64,000 nt of DNA from Yamagishiella unicocca (lineage: Eukaryota > Chlorophyta > Chlorophyceae > Chlamydomonadales > Volvocaceae): positions 2,480,001 through 2,544,000 of the forward strand of contig BDSL01000004.1 of NCBI GenBank assembly GCA_003116995.1, written 5' to 3'. The position numbers and the translations under genes were made by a program. The notes beneath the pieces were generated by a model, which did no database searches, was not told the origin of the DNA, and saw only the letters and a program-made list of their open reading frames with translations. Each line of letters begins with the position of its first letter. Position 1 is the first letter of the stretch. Positions 49,345 to 60,365 of this stretch are shown in pieces.

Positions 49345-50160
49345 CTATGCCGCCTCCCCGCTCTCCGCCCCCGACGTCCCCGCTGCCGCCGCCTCGCCCT
49401 CCTCCGCCTCGTCCTCGCCGCCTCCCTCGAGGCCGCTGTCGTACGCCTCCCCCTCCTCGGCCTCCTCAGACGACTCGTACATGCCCGAGGGCAGCACCCC
49501 CATGTATGCCGCCAGCTCGTTGAAAGTGAAGGTGCCCAGTTTGTTGGTGTCGATCTGCGGGGGCCGGGGCAGGGGCAGGGGTGCCGGACATCTTGGTCAT
49601 CGGCGCTTAATCCTACTTAATCACCCACACTTCCAGGTTCATTACCCATACTCGCCGGGGGGCCCGGGGTCCCGTCCGGGCCCCCCTGACCTCATCCTAC
49701 GACCCCCTCCAGGCCTCACCAGGGCCCGGCCGTATCCCGCCTGCCAGTGAGGATGACCCGTCCTGGATGACCCGCCCACCGACCCACCTGCAGAAACACG
49801 TCGATGAACTTCTCGAAGGTGCCGTCGTTCTGGCGGATGCGGGCGGGGCAGGTGAGCACGTCCGCGTGCTGGCGGTTGCGGCGGAAGGCGGTGAGGATCT
49901 CGCGACGCGTCACCAGACCGTCCACGTCCTGCAGGAGTGAGGAAAAAGGGGCGGCGGGGGCGAGGCGGCGGCACGGAGGCGGCGGCAGGGTTGGAGGCGG
50001 CGGCAGCGGTTGGAGGCGGCGGCAGGGTTGGACTCAGCGGCAGCGGTTGGAGGCGGCGGCAGCGGTTGGAGCTTAGGGGTAAGCGGCGCTTTCGGTAGCG
50101 AGAGGCCTTAATAGGTGAGGAGGACAGCTGCAGCGCAGGCGCACCAAGAAGCAGTCCACG

Positions 50161-50251
<91 letters not shown>

Positions 50252-53200
50252 TCCACGCAGGCAGGCAGGCAGGCAGGCAGGCAGGGTGGCAGGCAGGCAG
50301 GCAGGGCATCAGAGGCTAGCGCGCGAGGCCAGCGCGGAGGCCGTCGTGCTCCGCTATCCGCCCCAGATCTGGACCACATGCGACGCTGCAGGCAACCGTG
50401 TCTACCCTGCCCCCGCCCTCCGCCGCCTCCTACCTTGTCCATCGTCTTGAAGATGTCCCGCGCGTGGTAGGCGTACGGGTCCTCCGGGTCCACCTCCTGC
50501 ACCTCCACCACCGTGGGGGTGAATACCATGTGTTGTGACTGGGGGAGCACCTGCAGGGGGTGGAGGGGAAGCGGCCAGGAAACCGTTGGGCGCGACACAG
50601 GGAATAAACACAGAGAAAGCGCGTTGAGGAGGCGCGTTTGAACAATGTAAGGGGGTGGCGAGAAATGTGAGGGGGATGGGTTGGGGTTTGGCGGGGGTGG
50701 CCGGGTGCTGTGGGATAAGAAAGCCTTGGAGCAGGGGAGAAGGAGGGATATTGCAGCCACCAGGGCTGTTGAAGAGGATGATCGGAATCCGCCCGCGCCT
50801 CTTATCCCCGTCTCCCCCACGTCCCCCCCCGCCCCCCCGGTCCTTTTATTGTAACGCCCCCCCGCAGTTCTCCAGCATGCATCTCAAAACGTCTGTTTTA
50901 AACGGTTTTTTCAGGCATCCACGGGACTTCCTCGAACCCCCCCCGGTCCCCCCCCCCGCGGTTTCTTCTCCTCAAACCCCCCCCCCCGCGGTCCCCCGCC
51001 GGTCCCTCACCCGCATCTGCACCAGCGGTACCCAGGCGCAGCTGCTGAGTGCGTCGTCGTGCACGTAGGCCATGAGGGTGCAGGCGAGGGCGCGGGGGAT
51101 TTGGAGGGAGGTGGCGAAGGTGGCGCTGTCCTCGTCCACTTGGGGCAGCTCGATGGGCTGCGGGGTGCCGGGTTTGGGTTCAGGGTTTCGGTTAGGCCTT
51201 GGTTCAGGGTGTTAGGGTTTGGAACGGCGGTCGATGGGATGGGTTAGGGTTGGAAATGGAGGTCGATGGGATGGGTAAGGGTTTGGAATGGAGGTCGAGG
51301 GTTTGGAAGGGATCCGGACGCCCAGGTCCCCAAGACTGCAAAACCCCGGTACGCAAACCTAGGACCCCTCCCCTCCCACCCTTCCTCCGTAAACTCTCCC
51401 CCTGCAACAAGCTAAACCCTAAGCCCCTCCCCTCCTGAAAAACCCCGCCCTCAGCCCCGCCTCGCGCCTCACGTGCACCAGGCCTTCCGCCATAAGGCCC
51501 ACGCGGCTGGCCCCGGGCACCACCACGTTGAACGGCTCCGAGCGGTCCGCCTCCAGCGGGTGGTACGGCAGCGGGGACACCAGCTGGCAGCCGCTGTCGG
51601 TGAAGAAGGCCGAGGCGTACGGCAACGGCGTGCGCAGTACGGCGGGGCTGTGCAGGAAGCCGTCCTCCTCCACGTCGTGCGGCGCGATGGGCGGCAGCAC
51701 CACCTGCGTGCGCGCGCGCGCGGCGGAGCGTGTTGGCGGGGCTCAGTTGGTGGGGCTCGGTTGGTGGGGCGGGGTTGCGCCGCGATAAACCCAAATCGTG
51801 TTCCCAGGCAGCCAGCGAAGATGCCCCCCCTCGTCCACCACGCCACCTCCTTCCAGCCCTCACCCGCATCGTCTTGCCTTACAACTCGCACCCGTACCCC
51901 TCCCCCCGCACCCGCACCCCTCCTATGTCGTCGTACACGAATGTCCTCACCCTTCCCCCCCCACCTTCTCTTTCGTACACGGGTTTTCCTCGCAACCCCC
52001 CGCCCCACCCCACCCCACCCACCCCTGCGCGCCCGAACCCCCCCCAGCCCCACCTTGACCCTCAGGAGCAGCTGCTGGTCCACCACCCGCAGCCTCAGCC
52101 CCGGCGGCGGCAGCCCCTCCACCGCCAGCCGCATGCCCCCGCCGGGCAGCTCCCGCACTTGGAACACCTCCAGCTGGAACTCCCCCGGACCCGGCAGCGA
52201 GCACCACAGCTGGCGCCGCTGGGCCAGGTGCCGCTCCGCGCCGAAGCGCACCTCCAGCTCGCCGCGCTTGCCGGCCACCACCTGGGCGGGACGAGGGCGT
52301 CGGATGTCAGCGAGCGTCGAGCCCCTTGCGGCTGTCGAGCCCCGTGCAGCTCCCGCCCTTTCCCCCGCCACCCGTTTTCCCCACAGTTTAAGTAGCCGGA
52401 TCCTCTTCCTCCTCCTATCGGTAGGTCGGCTCACCGATTTCCTTGCTACCGCCTCCCCTCCCCTGCGCGGTGCGGCGCAGTTTGCCTTGACCGGCATTAC
52501 GTCACGGACAGCACGCCACCAGCGTCAATCACCTAATCCTCCTCCCCGCCCCTCACACAAACGTACGTCACAAACGGTTTTTCCCTCCTCGCACACGGGG
52601 TTTTTCCCCCCCGCCCCTCTCCGGGGTGACGGGTTCATGGGTTTCCTCCGCACCCTCGCTTCCCTGCCCACCTGCTGGAAGGCGTACGCGGGCGCCCCCG
52701 GCTCCTTGGGCGGCCAGTCCGCCAGCACCCGGCCCGAGGAGGGGTCCAGCAGCCGGTGGTGTAGGTGGACCCCCTTGGCGCGGGGGGCAGACAGCTCCAG
52801 CTGGAAGGCGGGCAGCACGCCGCCCTCCCTGGCGCGCGTGTATGTACGGTGGGGGGTGGGTTGGGTTGGGGTTTGAGGGATGTCAGTGATGGGGCGGGGG
52901 TTTGGAGGTGCGCGGCAGGACGTGGGTGGTGTGGGTGGTGTAGTGCAATGTGGGTGGTGTGGACCCCACCCACCAGCGCGCCCCCCCCCCAATTGCCCAA
53001 ACGGTTTTTACCCCCCCCCCCACTGGCCCAGCCCGTAGGGCCCACCTGACCGCCGGCAGCACGTTGACCGCCTCCAGCTTCTCGTCCCCAAGCTGGCACC
53101 CCTCCGCGAAGAACGCCAGGCTGGCGTACGGCAGCTGCCACCACACCTCCTGGCTCAGGGGGTCGGACAGCAGCTGCCACGCAGCCTCCAGCGGCCAGTA

Positions 53201-56200
53201 CGAGTAGATGAACGCCTCGGGCGGCACGAAGAACGGCGAGTGGCCGCCCGCCAGGGCGGCGGCGGTTGGGTCAACCAACCGCCAACGGCCGTTGACCTTG
53301 ACGCCCGCCCAGCAGTGGTTGTGCGAGTGCACGCGCTCGCCGGGCGACAGGCGGGAATTCTTCCAGTACCCGGGTATGGGCACCGCGTCCAGCTCGCAGG
53401 CGCGGCAGAGGAGGGTGAAGAGGCGCGCGACCCGCTCGGCCCAGGTGCCGCAGCCGGGAGGGGAGGCGGGCGGCGCGGTGGGCGGCGGCCGGACGGCGGG
53501 CGGCGCGGCGCCAGGCGGGGGCGTGGGGCCGGCGGGGGGCGAGGGCGGTCGGTCGCCCATGAGGACACGCTCGACTGCCGCCGCCTGAGGGATCGGCGTT
53601 CCGGGGGATTTAGAGATTTACGTAGAGATTTACTCAGAGATTTACTCAGAGATTTACTCAGGGATTTACTTAGAGATTTACTTAGAGATTTAGGATTTCA
53701 GGGTTTAAAGGGATTCCGAAAGGTGCTGCGGACGGGGTTTGCAGGATGGTCGGGCCTTGGGTGACATGGTTTCGGCGCTGGGATGGGTTTCCTACGTCGC
53801 CCCACAGCCCCTGCCCCAGCGCAGCGCACCTGCGCCGACGTGCCAAACAGCGGCTGCTCCACATCCCACGTCGTCTCCATCTTGGCCATGGGCGCCACGT
53901 GCGTCACCACCCACCGCCAGCACACCCGCGCCCGCTGCAGCTGCGGCTGCTGGTCCGCGCCCGCCGCCGCCGCCGCGCCCGCCGCCACCGCCGCCGCCAG
54001 CGCCGCCAGCGGGCTACGCCCGCCGGTGCCGCCGCGGCTGGGCGGCGCGGGCAGGGGCCCCCCGGTGCCCCCCGCTGCCGAGGACGCCGGTTTGGGCGGG
54101 GCGCAGACGCTAGCCAGTTGGTCCGCCAGTGAGACCAGGTTGGCCCCCTGCGCCAGGACGGACTCCGGGCGCACGGAGGCGGCCCAGGCGTCCAGCCGCA
54201 CAAGGGCGTTGCGGTCGGTGCCGTCGGCTGAGGCCTCCTCCTCGGCCTGGGAGGCCACCAGGCCTGAAGTGGGGGGCGGGAGAGGGAGGGAAGGGCTGCA
54301 GCTCACAGGGAAAGGATAGGGCTGTAGCTCACACGGAAAGGATAGGGCTGTAGCTCACGCGGTAAGGGAAGGGCTCGGTGCGGAGGTCGGGATCCTGAGA
54401 TGTGAAGTTCCTTCGGCGCGCAGGGAAGCACCTCGCCCAACACGACACCGTCCACGTGTTCTGCTCCCGCTCGCTCCCCGCTCCCGCGGGGGTGCCAATC
54501 GTGCGATGCCCTGTGCCCGTCTGTGCCAACCGCGCGTCCGAAAACTATTCGCCGGCTAGTCACTTCCTGCCCTCCGTTCCCTGTTGTCGTGTGACCGAAT
54601 CTCCTCGCCACTCCGGCCCTCAAGCGAAACTCGCACCTGCCGCCAGCGGGGGGATGGCGCCGCCCCCATCCACCAGCTCGCCGTTGGGGAAATACTTGCG
54701 GCGGATGCTGCGCAGCCCCTCCGCGTCGGCGCCGTGCATGTTCGCGGCAAGCACCTGCGACCCGCGGGTCGGGCGGGGCGACAAGAGGCAGGCAGGTACG
54801 TCAGCTGCCCGTCCCGTGAATGCACCGCATCACAGGCCGCGCACGGCACCGAGCCCGCACGTGCAATTGTCGTACGTCCCACGTGCACGCGCCGTTTCTG
54901 TGCAGTGCGGTAGGGCGGCGACAGGAAGGAACTACTGCTGCCGTACGGTCCGTACGGCGCACGTGGGTGGTGATGCCGTACCTTTTCCTTGGAGTCCACC
55001 GCCACTCCGTCCAGCATGACAACTTGCGGCAGCAGGTGCACCACGTGAAGCCGCAGGCTCATGGCCTGGCACCGGGGGGGAGTAGGGACGGAGCAAACGC
55101 TGATGGACCGACAAAGGAGCCAATGCCGTTCTCACCAGGGAAAAGCGGGGCTGAGGGCTTCCAGAAGGGGTTCCGGAGCTGTGCGCTGGGGGATTGCGCG
55201 CCGCATGCACGGTCTTCTTTACGTTTTTGCAAGCGCCTGATCGCTCCGCTTCGCTTCGCTTCGCTTCGCTTCGCTTCACTTCGCTTCGCTTTGCTTCGCT
55301 TCGCTTCGCTTCGCTTCGCTTCGGTTCAGCTCGCTCCGCTTCAATCCGCATCGCTTCGCCGCACCGCAGAAAAACCCAAACCCGAATTCTCCCCACCTTG
55401 TCCAGTGGGTTTCCCCGCACGTCCATGGTGCCCAGCAGCGGCGCCCCCCGCACCGCCACCAGCTCCTCCAGCCGCCCCAGCAGGTTGTACGACACGTCCA
55501 GGGTGCGCAATGCGGACAACGACCCCACCCCCGCCAGCTGGCACAGCCGGTTATGGCTCACTGTGAGAACCTGGGGCGGCGGGGCAGAGGGAGTGGGGCA
55601 GGGGGGCGGATTGGGGGAAGGGTTCTAGTAAAGATGTGGAGGGGGGAGCTGCCGAGCTTATCGCCTGAAGCACATACAGGCGGGTTCAGCTCTGCCCCCT
55701 GCCTCCTGCCCCCCCACACCCAAACGGGTTCAGCTGCCGGCCCTTAACATGCACACGAACGCACGCACCTGCAGCGTTGACAGCCCCGACAGCATCTCCA
55801 GCGACTGCAGCATGTTGTTGTTGAGCCGCAGCTCGCGGAGGCTGGCCAGGCTCTCCAGCCCGCGACAGCTGACCAGGCGGTTGCTGCTGAGGTCCAGGAC
55901 CTTGGGAGGGGTAGAGCGGGGCAGGAGGGCAGGAAGGGGAGGTTGCGGCATGAGGGCAATGGCATGTCCCCACTACGGTACTTCATTGACGAGTGCCCAA
56001 ACCCAGCATCACGGGAATCGCAAATACACTTCCAATCGCACCCCAGGTAGCGCCCGTCACGTTGCAGCCACTGCATCCCTCCCCCGCCTCCCCCACCAAC
56101 CACCGCACCCGGCCCCTCTGATCTCCCGCATCCTCCCCACTTGCACGTCCCACTTGCCAGCAACTCAAACCCCCCTCCCTCCCTATACTGCCCACGTCGC

Positions 56201-57803
56201 GTAAACGGTCTTTTTCCCCTCCCTCCCTCCTTCCCTCCCCCCAGCCGAATTGTAAACTCCCACGCAACCGCTCACCTTTAGCAGCGTCAACGCTTTGAGG
56301 CCCGCCCCCACCCGCTCGATGCGGTTGTTTGCCACCGCCAAGCTGGTCAGGCGGGAGAAGGCGGACAGGTCTCGGAGCATGTCCAGAGCGTTGCGGGAGA
56401 AGTCGGCGGAGCGCAGGTTGGTGGGTCCGGAGCCGTCGGGACCCAGGCGGAGGTCCAGGACCTAGAGGGGCAGCGGTGGCGGTCAGGACTTCTGTGCGGC
56501 TGGCCTTCCGGCACGTCACCCAACCCGACCTCCTGCCACCTGCCACCTCCCCGACCAACCCATTTGCACGGAAAGTACCCAAACGAACCAAGCCCGTCTG
56601 CCATGCTCCTGTGGCGCGATATCTCCGCAATATTGTTTTGACCGCTCCTCCCCATTCAGCCACTGTCACCACGACAGCACGCCACGTCCCACGTGGGTAC
56701 GACAGCGCACCACGTCCCACGTGCGTACGACAGCACACCACGTCCCACGTGGGTACGACAGCACACCACGTCCCACGCTCCCACGCCGCTTCACCGGTGT
56801 ATCCCCGCGCGCCCCGCTCCCCCGCCCCGCTCCCCCGCCCTGCCTGCGTGAGCTTGTTCCCGGAGACGTCCACGTGCGTGAGGTTCCGTAAGGACCCCAG
56901 GCCGCGGATCTCCGCCAGGCGGTTGTCCTGCAGGTGCAGCGACTGCAGGTGCTGGAAGGAGACCAGCGGGTCGGGGGAGGCCAGGTCGGTGCCAGTGAGG
57001 GTGAGCGTCAGGTAGGCGGGCTTCAGGCCGTCGGCTGTGCGACCCAACTGGGACAGACCAGCGGCTAGCTGCACCGGAGGGCAGGGAGGCAGGGAGGCGC
57101 CCGCGGGCGGGCAACGAGATCAACGAGTCGGGCGGGAGAGGCGGGAGTAAGGGGAGGGGATTGGCGGGTGAGGGGATGGGGTGGGTTTGGGCGGTCAGGT
57201 GATGCGGGAGTAAGGGGAGGGTTTGGGCGGTCAGGGGCAGCCTAGGGGCAGCCAGAAGCGATGCGAGTGAGGCCGCGCTGGAATGAGTGCGGCGCAGCTC
57301 CGGGCGGCAGGTGGGGCTGTGCGACCGTTGCCGGGCTGCTTACTCGGCCTCAACGGCACCTTGCAGAAGGACGAGGTAGCGGCCTGCTAGCTGGTCTGGT
57401 ACAACGCTGTGGCCCGAAGATGTGGACCTAGGAGCACCCGTGAGTCCCGAGACCCCCTCGTGCCTAGGTAGTGGAGTGGAGCAGGCGAGTGAACCGAGCA
57501 GGGAGACGGAGGGGAAGAGGACCTGCTCCGAAGGAAGGATCCGTGCCACATCGTAGCCGATCCGCAGCCCCTTAAATGCACCCAGCATTTGCCATTCAGG
57601 GCGCTCTTCTCATGCCATGCAAGTGGTGGAAAACACTTTACCATGCTGGGCGCAAACGGTGTCTTCCGCTCCTCCACCGGCTCCGAAGGAGCCTGCGGGC
57701 CCGCCGGCTTCTTGGCGGTGCGCCTGCTGCCGCGTGATGCCCTGGACGTCGACGACCGGCCGGAAACCGACGACCGGTCGGAGTCGATGGACGGAGTCGG
57801 CAT
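49345..57803 (-). CDS. LRR / transglutaminase-like / EF-hand protein, 16 exons
   Basis: Minus-strand exons: 57803-57582 (tentative), 57068-56844, 56461-56276, 55900-55769, 55570-55397, 55065-54982, 54754-54637, 54263-53830, 53584-53046, 52828-52672, 52281-52054, 51703-51473, 51157-51011, 50550-50434, 49928-49788, 49554-49345; 1114 codons in phase. Residues about 85-320 are SDS22-like leucine-rich repeats (LQSLHLQDNRLAEIRGL, VLDLSSNRLVSCRGLESL) with a cap. Residues about 500-640 form a transglutaminase/KY/PNGase-type fold with a possible triad Cys570 (GCGTWAERVARLF), His615 (HNHCWAGVKVNGRW) and Asp630 (LVDPT). Then come beta-rich segments. EF-hand loops lie at 997-1008 (DKDVDGLVTRRE) and 1047-1058 (DTNKLGTFTFNE), followed by a Glu/Ala tail. 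The substrate is unknown. The exon 2 donor reads GCAGGG, not GT. Exon 1 rests only on an open Ser/Arg-rich frame with a weak GTGCAT donor. Confidence 0.8.
50154..50306. repeat. CAGG tetranucleotide microsatellite
   Basis: More than thirty near-perfect CAGG/AGGC units with two short interruptions, in intron 14 of the LRR-transglutaminase gene. Confidence 0.95.
50863..50940 (+). repeat. Dispersed intronic element, well-preserved copy
   Basis: TTCTCCAGCATGCATCTCAA through CGGTTTTTTCAGGCATCCAC and GGGACTTCCTCGAACC, in intron 13 of the LRR-transglutaminase gene. It closely matches the copy at 20530. Confidence 0.85.
53605..53700. repeat. Short GAGATTTACTCA tandem repeat
   Basis: About seven AT-richer units (AGAGATTTACTC and variants) just after the acceptor of exon 9, on the intron side. 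Confidence 0.85.
55240..55335. repeat. CGCTT pentanucleotide microsatellite
   Basis: Roughly 18 units of CTTCG with a few substitutions, in intron 5 of the LRR-transglutaminase gene. Confidence 0.9.
56683..56778. repeat. 28-base minisatellite in LRR gene intron 2
   Basis: About 3.5 units of CAGCACACCACGTCCCACGT plus GGGTACGA. Each unit contains overlapping CACGTG-like palindromes. Confidence 0.85.
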
Positions 57804-58224
57804 TCTAGTGTATTGCGTATCAGCAATCAAATTAATTCCGCTGCTAGTCAAAGTTATAAGTTAAAGTACGTAAGAAGTGAAGTATTAAACTGCCACATTC
57901 ATCGCATCCGTCAGCAGTGTAATTGGCGAGGGCGCGTCTTACAACGCCAAGCACTGACTTCAACGCAGATTTCTATAGAATTCCAGCTATTTGCAACATT
58001 TAAACGTAACGGCCATTCCTATAGCAGGGTTCTTAATAAAGAGAGCATTTCCAAAGTGTACTCGAGCCACTTTAACACCGATCAGCGTGTACAATGCATA
58101 AAGGGGATTCCTAGTTTATGTACCTCGATGCAAAATAAGGCTTCGCAAAGAAGAATACAGTTGTACGGCACCTGGCAGCCGTGACCAGTGCTTGGCGTTG
58201 AGCGTTGAGCGTTGAGCGTTGAGG
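57804..58224. other. AT-rich gap upstream of the LRR-transglutaminase gene
   Basis: Noticeably AT-richer than its surroundings and without recognisable exons. It probably includes the promoter of the minus-strand gene. The right end carries a GCGTTGA tandem run (58193-58222) that abuts the inverted LINE arm. Confidence 0.4.
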
Positions 58225-58528
58225 CGTCCAGCCGCTGGCTCTCCCTCTTTAGACTGTCGCTGAACTTCTCAAGCCGTTCGTCAAACATCCGGCTGAAGCT
58301 TGCGAGTTGCGCCGAGAAGGTCGATGACATATCCGCCTTCAGGGTGTTTATAGCCTCCTCCATGGTACCAAAATCAGAATCAGAATCAACTTCGTCCAGT
58401 TCGAAGCGAGGAGCCGTGCCTTTGCTCGAACCCGCTATCTTCAGCGTCTTCGGTGCTGATTTCCTAGCTGATTGCGGTGTCGAGCTATTCGATAATCCGT
58501 GTTTAGTTCCTTTAGGCGCTATCATCAA
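58225..58528 (-). mobile_element. LINE 5' end, inverted left arm
   Basis: On the minus strand, a frame beginning MMIAPKGTKHGLSNS encodes the first roughly 100 residues of the same ORF1 protein as the right arm (DEVDSDSDFG, MSSTFSAQLASFSRMFD) and stops matching at the end of SLKRESQRLDA. It is thus a truncated copy facing away from the right arm. The reading frame is intact across the matching part. Confidence 0.85.
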
Positions 58529-58623
58529 ACACTACAAGCGCTATCATGAGAGCACTGAGGGCACTGAGTGCTCTCCCAGTGCTCTCAGTGCTCTCAGTGC
58601 TCTCATGACAGCGCTTGTAGTGC
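58529..58623. repeat. Palindromic spacer joining the two LINE arms
   Basis: The spacer is itself an imperfect palindrome: ACACTACAAGCGCTATCATG on the left mirrors CATGACAGCGCTTGTAGTG on the right, with GAGAGCACTGAG units between. Together with the arms it forms an inverted repeat of about 700 bases. Confidence 0.8.
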
Positions 58624-60365
58624 TTGATGATAGCGCCTAAAGGAACTAAACACGGATTATCGAATAGCTCGACACCGCAATCAGCTAGGAAATCAGCACC
58701 GAAGACGCTGAAGATAGCGGGTCCGAGCAAAGGCACGGCTCCTCGCTTCGAACTGGACGAAGTTGATTCTGATTCTGATTTTGGTATCATGGAGGAGGCT
58801 ATAAACACCCTGAAGGCGGATATGTCATCGACCTTCTCGGCGCAACTCGCGGATATGTCATCGACCTTCTCGGCGCAACTCGCAAGCTTCAGCCGGATGT
58901 TTGACTAAAGGCTTGAGAAGTTCAGCGACAGTCTAAAGAGAGAGAGCCAGCGGCTGGACGCGGAGATCCACGCCGTTCACCAACGGCTCAGCAGGGCGGT
59001 CGGCGAACCTACCGATGGCCAGGAGGCGCTCGTGGTGAAGGTCAACAACCTGTACACGATGGTACAGGACCTTACCTCAGCGATTCAGAAGCTGCAGAGG
59101 GCCTGGTCAGGGCTCCAGCAAGAGGGTCCGGCCGCAGCGCAGCAGCACCCCAGGCGAGCCACGCATTCATACGAGGTGGGGCGGACAGTACCTCTCACGG
59201 AGACGGGATCTTTGATCCTAAGCAACATTGGGCGCAACATCGCTCTGCCAGAAATTCAGCAAAAGTTGGAGGGGGTTATGGAGTATGTACAGATCCGTAG
59301 CGTAGGCATCAAGGCGGAAGAGGTGCCGTCTGGGATGAGCGCCTTCAGGAAGGCGGTCGGCGCCAGCAGCGGAGGCGACAAGGCCGACACGGCAATGGAG
59401 CTGGACGAGCAGGCGGGAGCAGCAGCGGCGGTAACTCCAGGTGGAGAAGCACGGCAGGTCACCGGCACCGCAGCTCCGGCTGATGGCGCCGGGGCGGCCG
59501 CAAGGGAGCAGTTCTCACCGGTGCGCCGCATAATAGTGCGGTTCACGGGTGAGGCAGAGGATGTTCAGGCTGCAAGGGCAGCCTTCATCAGCTGCGCTGT
59601 GTTTATCCGGCAGACGTTCCAGTGGGTGGTGGCCGACAACCTCACCCCCCCTGGTCGCGCTGCCCGACGTGCAGCGTCGTACGACTACAAGAGGTTGCTG
59701 GACGGCGGCATGCGGCCGAAGTGGCGCAACGGCGCCCAGATCTTCGTACTGCCTCCGGGGTCACGTGTCCCCAGGCAGTACACAGAAGAGGACGTGAAGC
59801 GCTACAGGGAGGCACCACCAGAGACGGGCGGGCGAGGAGTGAGGGGAGGCGGAGCATGGCGCGGTATGGCGGGGTCCGGTGAGGGACCTGGGAGGAATGG
59901 AGACCTGGGAGGTGCGCGTAACGGCGACGCACGAATCCAATGACGGATAGTAAGATAGTAACCTGCGTATCATTTTGTGGAACGTGCGCCATCTAGAGGA
60001 AGGCAAGTTGCAGGAGGACGAACTGATATGGCATTTACTTTCTATGCATGATATTATCATTTGTGTTGAAACGCACGGCACAGAAGCGCACCCGATTGCA
60101 GGTCAACAGCTACCGGGTTATAAGGGTTTTTGCGTGGACAGGCCTAGAATGGGGGGCAGGAGGGCGGGAGGTGTAGCCGTGTACGTCCACGATAGAATCG
60201 CAGACGCCTTGGAGCCGTTACTGTGTGTAGCGGAGCCTCGGGGCTGCGAGTCTGTGTGGCTGCGGCTGCGCTCCGATTGGGCGGACGATTGGGCGGAACT
60301 CGAATGCACTGTCATCATCCCACCTACAGGTGGATCGGTGGCCTGTTTTCATGCGCCACACGGAA
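58624..60365 (+). mobile_element. LINE relic: ORF1 with a nonsense codon, truncated ORF2 endonuclease
   Basis: ORF1 runs 58624-59943. It starts as in the left arm, has an in-frame tandem duplication of 33 bases (DMSSTFSAQLA twice, 58817-58882) and a TAA at 58906 where the left arm has GAA. The frame then stays open to a TGA at 59941: a coiled-coil segment, an Ala/Gly-rich linker, an FTGEAEDVQAARAAF domain and an Arg/Gly-rich tail. ORF2 follows with WNVRHLEEGK and DIIICVETH, the first motifs of the APE-type endonuclease of L1-like LINEs, then GGVAVYVHDRIADALEPLL. It breaks off near 60360; no complete endonuclease and no reverse transcriptase are present. It is a non-functional relic. Confidence 0.82.

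Noticed and set aside
51469..52876. Long open frames on both strands over the LRR-transglutaminase gene
   Set aside because: The plus-strand frame and the out-of-phase minus frame read through introns. Only the phased exons carry conserved sequence.
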